Assembly: GCA_035307765.1 (NCBI GenBank)
Contig: DATGHU010000019.1
Span: 1 to 6,286 of the forward strand
Reading direction: 5' to 3'
Length of the DNA stretch: 6,286 nt
From: a bacterium
Lineage (GTDB): Bacteria > Sysuimicrobiota > Sysuimicrobiia > Sysuimicrobiales > Segetimicrobiaceae
Below are positions 1 through 3,528 of the stretch, one piece after another. Numbering within the stretch: position 1 is the stretch's first letter; each line of letters begins with the position of its first letter. The notes under the pieces were generated by a model. The model was not told where the DNA came from. It saw only the letters and a program-made list of their open reading frames with translations, and did no database searches. A program made the position numbers and the translations under genes.

Positions 1-636
1 CAGGGCCTGGGCGCCGAACTCTGGTCCCTGTACAACCAGCTTCAACAGCGGGCCCCGGGCGCCATCGCGTTCTACCCCGTGATGTACCCTGCGGACAAAG
101 TATTCCCCGACCTTTTCAACGGCAACCTCAAGGTCTATGAGGCCTCAGTCGCGTCGGGGGCCAGCACAGTAGTGTCCGACATCAACCTCCTTGACGCCGA
201 ATGTCACGGGCAGCCGCACCACTACGTGCTCGCCGGGTTCTCGCAGGGCGCCTGGGTGATCCACGACGCCCTCCACGCCCTAGCCGCGGCCGGGCCGTCA
301 AAGCTCGCGGAGATCTCCGGCGTCGCCTTGTTCGGCGACCCTGATTTCCTGCCGTACACGCCGTGGGTGCGGGACTTCAAGTGGCTCGACCCCGCTCCCG
401 GGGTGGCCGCGCTGGCCGGGAAGGGCTACCCGGTGATCCCCAGGCAGGTGGTGCCCCGCACCGCGTCGTACTGTTTCCCGAACGACCCCGTGTGCCAGGC
501 AACACCATGGAATATTGCCGCGTTTCTACCGGCGTGCGCTGTACCTTATAACTTGCTGTGCCCCCACTTCGATTACGTGCACTTTGGTGAGGTAACCCCG
601 GCTGCGGAGTTCCTGGCCCGGCTCCTGCCCCGGTAA
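1..636 (+). CDS. Cutinase-family serine esterase, 5'-truncated by window edge
   Basis: The frame is open from base 1 to the TAA at 634-636 (211 residues), so the true start lies upstream; the GTG at 79 is internal. The fold is the cutinase-type alpha/beta hydrolase, which cleaves ester bonds of cutin-like polyesters, lipids or small esters and is usually secreted. Numbering from base 1, the nucleophile motif GFSQG has Ser81 (codon at 241). Asp162 in the NDPVC segment and His189 in PHFDY complete a plausible catalytic triad. Cys158 and Cys165 match the disulfide pair that flanks the catalytic Asp in cutinases. Between Asp and His there is an insertion carrying two further cysteines (Cys179, Cys187), which could form an extra disulfide. 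The N-terminus and any signal peptide are outside the window. Family is confident; substrate is unknown. Confidence 0.85.
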   Translation, partial: QGLGAELWSLYNQLQQRAPGAIAFYPVMYPADKVFPDLFNGNLKVYEASVASGASTVVSDINLLDAECHGQPHHYVLAGFSQGAWVIHDALHALAAAGPSKLAEISGVALFGDPDFLPYTPWVRDFKWLDPAPGVAALAGKGYPVIPRQVVPRTASYCFPNDPVCQATPWNIAAFLPACAVPYNLLCPHFDYVHFGEVTPAAEFLARLLPR

Positions 637-668
637 ACAAACCCGCGCGGTGCTCCCGCCGCTTCGGG

Positions 669-691
669 GGCCTGCTAGCCGTGCGCAGGCC
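669..691 (+). terminator. Candidate hairpin terminator after the cutinase gene
   Basis: GGCCTGC (669-675) pairs with GCAGGCC (685-691) around a 9-base loop, 32 bases past the cutinase stop. No T-run follows, so this would be the U-tail-less type proposed for high-GC actinobacteria. A role in termination is inferred from position only. Confidence 0.3.
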
Positions 692-710
692 GCCGTCCCG
701 CTCCCGCCCC

Positions 711-733
711 TCAAACTGAACGGGACAGTTTGA
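711..733. repeat. 8-bp inverted repeat
   Basis: TCAAACTG (711-718) and CAGTTTGA (726-733) are perfect reverse complements around a 7-base spacer. The spacer with the right arm contains ACGGGAC (720-726), also present in the repeats near the toxin-antitoxin module. It shares bases 732-733 with the next inverted repeat, so the two cannot both form fully. It could be an operator or a transposon-end relic. Confidence 0.6.
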
Positions 734-758
734 CAGAGACTGCGCGGCCGTCTCTGTC
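732..758. repeat. 9-bp inverted repeat
   Basis: GACAGAGAC (732-740) and GTCTCTGTC (750-758) pair perfectly around a 9-base G+C-rich loop. It directly follows, and overlaps by two bases, the inverted repeat at 711-733. It lies about 240 bases before the P-loop gene. Function unknown. Confidence 0.6.
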
Positions 759-839
759 TCCCGGAGTCATGGCACAGATCGCCGCCGACCCTGCCGCTAT
801 GGTGAAGGCATGGGTTGCTTCGCTGCCATGACTACCCGG

Positions 840-858
840 ACCGCCGCTTAGCGGCGGT
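840..858. repeat. 19-base perfect palindrome with one central base
   Basis: ACCGCCGCT (840-848), a central T, then AGCGGCGGT (850-858). It lies 139 bases before the start of the P-loop gene and has no T-run after it. A dimeric repressor site is the simplest reading; a hairpin in the mRNA leader is the alternative. Confidence 0.6.
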
Positions 859-997
859 ACCGAGGTTGCCGTAACCGCGGCCTCATCGCCTGCCCTCGCC
901 GGGGCAGTGCCAGGACGTACCGCCCGATCAGTGTCCTGCCTGGCGGTCACGCGCGTATGCCTGTGCTGCCGGGTCATCCTGCCTGATCAGGGGAGTC

Positions 998-1618
998 ATG
1001 TTGCAGTCGCAGCGTTTCGATTCACAGTGCGAAGAACCAATCCCGTACCCGTCCGCAGCCGGACCCGCCGTCACGCAGGACCCGCGTGCCGCGACCCTGG
1101 TCCTGATGGTCGGGCTCCCCGCAGCCGGGAAAACCACCCGGGCCGGAGAACTCGCCGCAACGCATCAGGCGCTGCGGCTGACCCCGGATCACTGGATGAT
1201 CCCGCTGTTCGGAGATTCGATGGCCGGCGGCAAGCGCTGGGTGCTCGAAGGCCGGCTCATCTCGGTCGCCCTGCAGGCGCTGCGGCTGGGGACCAGCGTC
1301 GTGCTCGACTACGGGCTCTGGGGCCGCGATGAACGGTCGGCGTTGCGCTGGCTGGCCCGGTCGGCCGGGGCAGCATGCCAGGTGGTCTACCTGCCCGTGG
1401 ACAAAGACGTCCAGCTCGCCCGCATCGCACTCCGACAGGAAACGGCACCGCACCAGACATTCCCGATGAGCGAGGCCGAGGTGGACTCGTGGCGGGAGCA
1501 ATTCCAGGTGCCTGACGCCGCCGAACTCAACGGCGGTGAGATCCCCGCCCCGCCAGCAGGCTGGTCGGGCTGGCCCGAGTGGGCAGTAGACCACTGGCCC
1601 TCATGCACCGACAGCTAA
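998..1618 (+). CDS. P-loop ATP-binding protein / small-molecule kinase (AAA_33 type)
   Basis: A 206-residue soluble protein with a Walker A loop, GLPAAGKTT (residues 39-47), placed after a hydrophobic first strand (LVLMV). Asp64 in LTPDHWM sits where related P-loop kinases carry a substrate- or magnesium-binding acid, and VVLDYG (Asp104) fits the next core strand. The PHQTFPMSEAEVD segment and the tryptophan-rich tail (GWSGWPEWA) resemble actinobacterial proteins annotated only as ATP-binding proteins. The family transfers phosphate from ATP to small molecules or nucleotides; the substrate here is unknown. Met37 lies inside the first strand, so the start must be upstream. ATG 998 is chosen, but GGGGAG (990-995) is only two bases away, so TTG 1001 is also possible. 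The gene stands alone and converges with the toxin gene. Zeta-type toxicity cannot be inferred from the motif alone. Confidence 0.8.
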   Translation: MLQSQRFDSQCEEPIPYPSAAGPAVTQDPRAATLVLMVGLPAAGKTTRAGELAATHQALRLTPDHWMIPLFGDSMAGGKRWVLEGRLISVALQALRLGTSVVLDYGLWGRDERSALRWLARSAGAACQVVYLPVDKDVQLARIALRQETAPHQTFPMSEAEVDSWREQFQVPDAAELNGGEIPAPPAGWSGWPEWAVDHWPSCTDS

Positions 1619-1674
1619 CCCAGCCGTCCTAACGGCGTTCGTGCTGGCCAGCAGTACCGCTAGGTTTACTTTAC

Positions 1675-1688
1675 ATAATGCTCATTAT
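1675..1688. repeat. AT-rich 14-base palindrome
   Basis: ATAATG (1675-1680) and CATTAT (1683-1688) are reverse complements around CT, inside a local AT-rich patch. The layout resembles the core of a site-specific recombination site, but no recombinase gene is in view, so this is conjecture. A regulator site is the alternative. Confidence 0.4.
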
Positions 1689-1723
1689 CGGCGTTAGGCC
1701 GAGTAAGGGTTGCGGGGTATGCC

Positions 1724-1762
1724 GACCGGGATTGTCCCGTGCCAGCCCATCATGTCGTTTGA
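1724..1762 (-). repeat. Repeat copy A (left of the toxin-antitoxin module)
   Basis: Read on the minus strand it runs TCAAACGACATGATGG, then an extra G, CTGGCACGGGAC, then AATCCCGGTC. CGGGA and TCCCG form a short hairpin. The segment 1734-1764 matches 2946-2976 with one mismatch and two single-base indels over about 31 bases, too close to be chance. Confidence 0.75.
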
Positions 1763-1779
1763 CGGCGATCTTGTCGTTT
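1760..1779 (-). repeat. Repeat copy E (partial, tandem to A)
   Basis: On the minus strand this reads AAACGACAAGATCG then CCGTCA. It is a near match to the family core AAACGACATGATGG then CTGTCA, in the same orientation as copy A. TGTCGTTT on the plus strand recurs 19 bases apart (1753-1760 and 1772-1779). Confidence 0.5.
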
Positions 1780-1783
1780 ACAT

Positions 1784-1806
1784 GTCATCGTGACAGCCAT
1801 TATGTT
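1784..1806 (-). repeat. Repeat copy C (partial)
   Basis: On the minus strand this reads AACATAATGG, CTGTCACG, ATGAC. The CATAATGGCTGTCACG part differs from copy B at a single base. It lies 24 bases past the toxin stop codon, in the same orientation as copies A and E. Confidence 0.55.
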
Positions 1807-1829
1807 GGCGGCCCTGCGGCACTCCTACA

Positions 1830-2201
1830 TCACGTAGGCGGGCGCAGCCAGAGCACGCCGCCGCAGCGCGCTGTCTCGCGGTCGGCCGCGGCGGCGGCGA
1901 GTGCCGCCCCAAGCCGGTATACATACGCTTTCGTCCGCGGGAACGTGAGGTCGGACGTGTGGATGAGGCCAGGAACCCCGTCTCCGGCCGCCTCGTGTGC
2001 ACGTCGGAGGCTCTCGAAGTCCGGGACGTTGTTCGTCACGAGGACCCGGCCCTCGGCCAGTGCCGCCTGGAAGATCTCCAGGTCCGACAGGGCGCGCAGG
2101 ACAGGATCCGCAACGACCGCACGGCAGTCGATGCCGCGGGCAGCGAGATCGGTCGCGATCGCGGGCGAGAACATCTCGTCGAGGAGCAATGCGTCGGGCA
2201 C
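1830..2201 (-). CDS. DUF5615 PIN-like toxin of a type II toxin-antitoxin module
   Basis: A 123-residue protein with the DUF5615 / PIN-like layout. The first strand LLLDEMF carries Asp8, SDLEIF carries Asp40 and Glu42, and VLVTNNVPDF carries Asp61 just after the TNN motif. These acids are where PIN nucleases bind magnesium or manganese for RNA cleavage. By family it is the presumed toxic ribonuclease neutralised by the DUF433 protein encoded just upstream. The GTG start at 2201 is needed because the catalytic strand begins at residue 5; the only nearby ATG (Met10) would remove Asp8. A G-rich GCGGGGG run precedes the start by about 11 bases. The 18-base gap from the antitoxin stop fits a two-gene operon with toxin second. 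The C-terminus (GGVLWLRPPT) is short and not conserved in my recollection. RNA target unknown. Confidence 0.8.
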   Translation of the reverse strand: MPDALLLDEMFSPAIATDLAARGIDCRAVVADPVLRALSDLEIFQAALAEGRVLVTNNVPDFESLRRAHEAAGDGVPGLIHTSDLTFPRTKAYVYRLGAALAAAAADRETARCGGVLWLRPPT

Positions 2202-2219
2202 GTTACCGGGTACCCCCGC

Positions 2220-2669
2220 TCACAGTCCCAGCAGTCCCTGCTGCCGTTCCCATGCCGCCTGTGCCTGTGCAGCCTCGGCGCGTGCCCTGTCCAAGAAGTC
2301 CTCGACCTCCTCCGGATAGTCGCTCCAGTAAGCCAGAGCCGCGCGTATGAACGGTACGGGCGTCCCTGACGTCTCGGCGGCGACCTCGACAACCTCGTCA
2401 CCCGCCAGTGCAGGCTCAGCTTCGCGGACCGACCGGATGGCGCCAATGACCTCCCACACGTCAGGACCGCCGACCAGCCTGGCCCTGCGCCCGGCCGGGC
2501 CATCCTTGAACGTGATGAGCGGGTGCTCACGGATCCGGAGCGCCTCATCGACGAGCCTACTGGTGGCGCTGGACAGGGTCAGATCCCGGTGCGCTGCAAC
2601 GAACGCGGAGAGTCGCTCGAACACGCGCGGTTCGAACCGGACCGACGACGGGCTAGGAGTAGCTACCAT
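2220..2669 (-). CDS. DUF433 / VapB45-like antitoxin
   Basis: A 149-residue protein. Residues 10-45 (VRFEPRVFERL to LVDEALR) look like the N-terminal DNA-binding helical domain of VapB45-like antitoxins. Residues about 48-128 form a DUF433 domain: EHPLITFKDGPAGRRARLVG, then DVWEV, then an acidic stretch and FIRAALAYWSDYPEEVEDFL. The remaining C-terminus is a charged, alanine/glutamine-rich helix (about 129-149) that may grip the toxin. It is expected to bind and inhibit the DUF5615 protein and repress its own promoter. The start ATG 2669 is chosen because upstream in-frame codons encode low-complexity arginine-rich sequence, and a promoter lies immediately before this ATG. There is no Shine-Dalgarno sequence, so a leaderless message is likely. 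The pairing resembles M. tuberculosis VapBC45 as I recall it. Confidence 0.8.
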   Translation of the reverse strand: MVATPSPSSVRFEPRVFERLSAFVAAHRDLTLSSATSRLVDEALRIREHPLITFKDGPAGRRARLVGGPDVWEVIGAIRSVREAEPALAGDEVVEVAAETSGTPVPFIRAALAYWSDYPEEVEDFLDRARAEAAQAQAAWERQQGLLGL

Positions 2670-2676
2670 GTATGAC

Positions 2677-2706
2677 AATGTAGGTGAGCGTAAGCGGGCA
2701 GTGCAA
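2677..2706 (-). promoter_or_regulatory. Predicted leaderless promoter of the toxin-antitoxin operon
   Basis: On the minus strand, TTGCAC (2706-2701) and TACATT (2682-2677) are separated by 18 bases. The -10 ends seven bases before the ATG at 2669, putting transcription start at or next to the start codon. TACAT recurs ten bases apart (TACATTGTCA, TACATGGTAG), which could be an operator half-site pair. The -35 box overlaps the edge of repeat copy F. Confidence 0.45.
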
Positions 2707-2769
2707 ACGACTTGCATGCTACCCCCAGACCGGCGTGGAGCCAGGCTCCGACGTCTCATGGGCGGGTCG
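2704..2769 (+). repeat. Repeat copy F
   Basis: Plus-strand order: CAAACGACTTGCATGCT, a variable part, a hairpin GGAGCC-A-GGCTCC (2737-2749), then CCGACGTCTCA (2748-2758) and GGGTCG. The block 2748-2769 matches 2879-2900 at 18 of 22 bases without gaps. The copy points away from the toxin-antitoxin module, opposite to copy A. Confidence 0.55.
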
Positions 2770-2846
2770 GCCGCGCGGGGAGACCAAGAGCACGTCCGGT
2801 GCCCACTCCCCCGGCCCACGAGGCAACTCCGCGCCGTCGGTTCCGG

Positions 2847-2900
2847 AAACGACGTGATGCTTGAGACGAGGGAGTGTCCCGACGTCTCACGAAGGGGTCG
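2847..2900 (+). repeat. Repeat copy D with strong hairpin
   Basis: Order: AAACGACGTGATGCT, then TGAGACG (2862-2868) pairing with CGTCTCA (2883-2889), and inside it GGGA (2870-2873) pairing with TCCC (2877-2880) around GTG. It aligns with the reverse complement of copy B over about 42 bases (AAACGAC-TGATG, GACGAG, GTGTCCCG, TCTCA shared), making D and B an inverted pair. Confidence 0.65.
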
Positions 2901-2927
2901 TTCCGCAGGACATTGCCGACATGTTCC

Positions 2928-2976
2928 CTGAGACGGGACACGCTCGTCCCGTGACAGCCATCATGTCGTTTGAACG
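2928..2976 (-). repeat. Repeat copy B with strong hairpin
   Basis: ACGGGAC (2933-2939) pairs with GTCCCGT (2946-2952) around a 6-base loop, and CTG (2928-2930) with CAG (2955-2957) across a 2x2 internal loop. The tail CATCATGTCGTTTGA (2959-2973) is shared with copy A. It is the inverted partner of copy D. Confidence 0.7.
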
Positions 2977-3025
2977 TGTATGGACGGTCAGTGAGACACG
3001 GCACAGACCGCGGTCAAGGCGGCGC

Positions 3026-3436
3026 TCATGCGCCCGTCCCGCGGCCCTTGTGCTCCATGAGATGCAGGGTCACCCCGAACGTCGTCTCCGGCGCCGTGAA
3101 GACCGACCGGACCTCATCGGTCTCGAATTCGCCCTGCAGGACGACCCCTCGGCGTGCCAGTTCGGCTTTGGCGTCTTCGAGGTCGTCGACTTCATATCCG
3201 AGATGGCCGACGACCGCAGTCTCGCCGTCCTTGAGCTTTGGCATGCCGAAACCGGCAGCGCGGACCTCAATCAACTCCAGGCGCGTTTCACCGAACAGCA
3301 GAAATTGCAGGTCGATGTCGCCGCCGCGAAGACGCCCGCCGTCGGCTCTGCCGTCAACGGTGTCGCCCGCCCGGGCAACGGTTTCGTCGATATCGCGCAC
3401 GACGATTGCGATATGATCCAGCCCAAGTAGCCTCAT
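3026..3436 (-). CDS. VOC-superfamily (glyoxalase/methylmalonyl-CoA epimerase-like) protein
   Basis: A 136-residue protein with the two paired beta-alpha-beta-beta-beta units of the VOC fold. The first starts at LDHIAIVVRDID and ends FGETRLELIEV; the second starts VVGHLGYEVDDLEDAKAEL and ends GVTLHLMEH. The likely metal ligands are His8, Glu57, His78 and Glu128, in the positions used by methylmalonyl-CoA epimerase and glyoxalase I, so it is probably a metal-dependent epimerase, lyase or dioxygenase. Length fits single-polypeptide epimerase-like members. The ATG at 3436 has AGGAGG (3452-3447) ten bases upstream. It follows the molybdenum hydroxylase gene on the same strand after 90 bases, so co-transcription is plausible but not certain. 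A gap rich in A residues upstream could also hold its own promoter. The exact reaction cannot be read from sequence. Confidence 0.85.
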   Translation of the reverse strand: MRLLGLDHIAIVVRDIDETVARAGDTVDGRADGGRLRGGDIDLQFLLFGETRLELIEVRAAGFGMPKLKDGETAVVGHLGYEVDDLEDAKAELARRGVVLQGEFETDEVRSVFTAPETTFGVTLHLMEHKGRGTGA

Positions 3437-3446
3437 GGACCTCAGT

Positions 3447-3452
3447 CCTCCT
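3447..3452 (-). promoter_or_regulatory. Ribosome binding site of the VOC gene
   Basis: AGGAGG on the minus strand, ten bases before the ATG at 3436. It fixes that start, since no other in-frame start has a comparable site. Confidence 0.7.
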
Positions 3453-3522
3453 GTGTCTCGCTGTTTTCCGTTGTTGACGGGATACGGTCGTTGCTCTCAA
3501 TTGACTTCGGCCGGTGGCTTGT

Positions 3523-3528
3523 CCTCCT
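3523..3528 (-). promoter_or_regulatory. Orphan ribosome binding site on the hydroxylase stop codon
   Basis: The stop TAG (3529-3527) runs into AGGAGG (3528-3523), giving TAGGAGGAC. The same stop/SD overlap (TAGGAGGAA) starts the hydroxylase gene itself at 6158. Here no ATG, GTG or TTG follows within the usual 5-12 bases, so the site has no gene. It may mark a deleted downstream cistron. Confidence 0.45.

Larger units (their letters stand above)
637..997. other. Gene-free stretch with a chain of inverted repeats
   Basis: These 361 bases between the cutinase gene and the P-loop gene hold no convincing reading frame. They hold several inverted repeats, listed separately: 669-691, 711-733, 732-758 and 840-858. 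A 20-codon frame at 769-831 is the only short frame with an SD-like GGAG before it, and I do not call it a gene. The stretch may contain the cutinase terminator and the promoter and operator of the P-loop gene, but I see no clear -35/-10 pair. Confidence 0.5.
1619..1829. other. Convergent intergenic region, repeat-bearing
   Basis: This stretch lies between the 3' ends of the P-loop gene (plus) and the toxin gene (minus). It holds an AT-rich palindrome at 1675-1688 and three repeat copies between 1724 and 1806. The stretch at 1661-1688 is AT-rich against a GC-rich background. I see no gene and no classical bidirectional terminator. Confidence 0.5.
2670..3025. other. Gene-free stretch made largely of repeat copies
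   Basis: These 356 bases lie between the VOC gene and the antitoxin gene, both on the minus strand. They hold the toxin-antitoxin promoter and repeat copies F, D and B. At 3006-3015 there is a perfect 10-base palindrome, GACCGCGGTC, just after the VOC stop codon. No reading frame here looks like a known protein. Confidence 0.55.

Noticed and set aside
769-831. 20-codon frame MAQIAADPAAMVKAWVASLP
   Set aside because: It has a GGAG upstream, but the spacing is only two bases and I recognise no homology. Too little to call a gene.
998-1618. Zeta-type toxin
   Set aside because: The P-loop fold is compatible, but there is no epsilon-like antitoxin and the C-terminal segment fits a generic actinobacterial ATP-binding family.
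1724-1806. CRISPR array
   Set aside because: Copies are diverged, irregularly spaced (19 and 31 bases) and partly overlapping, with no spacer-like units and no cas genes.
1678-2319. Plus-strand open frame opposite the toxin gene
   Set aside because: Serine/alanine/arginine-rich antisense product; the minus-strand frame has the PIN-like motifs.
2670-2819. N-terminal extension of the antitoxin up to 2819
   Set aside because: The added 50 residues are arginine- and serine-rich without domain character and run through the promoter and repeat copy F; ATG 2669 is better.
2756-3004. Minus-strand open frame across repeat copies B and D as a transposase remnant
   Set aside because: The translation shows no DDE or helix-turn-helix motif I can recognise; it simply reads through the repeats.
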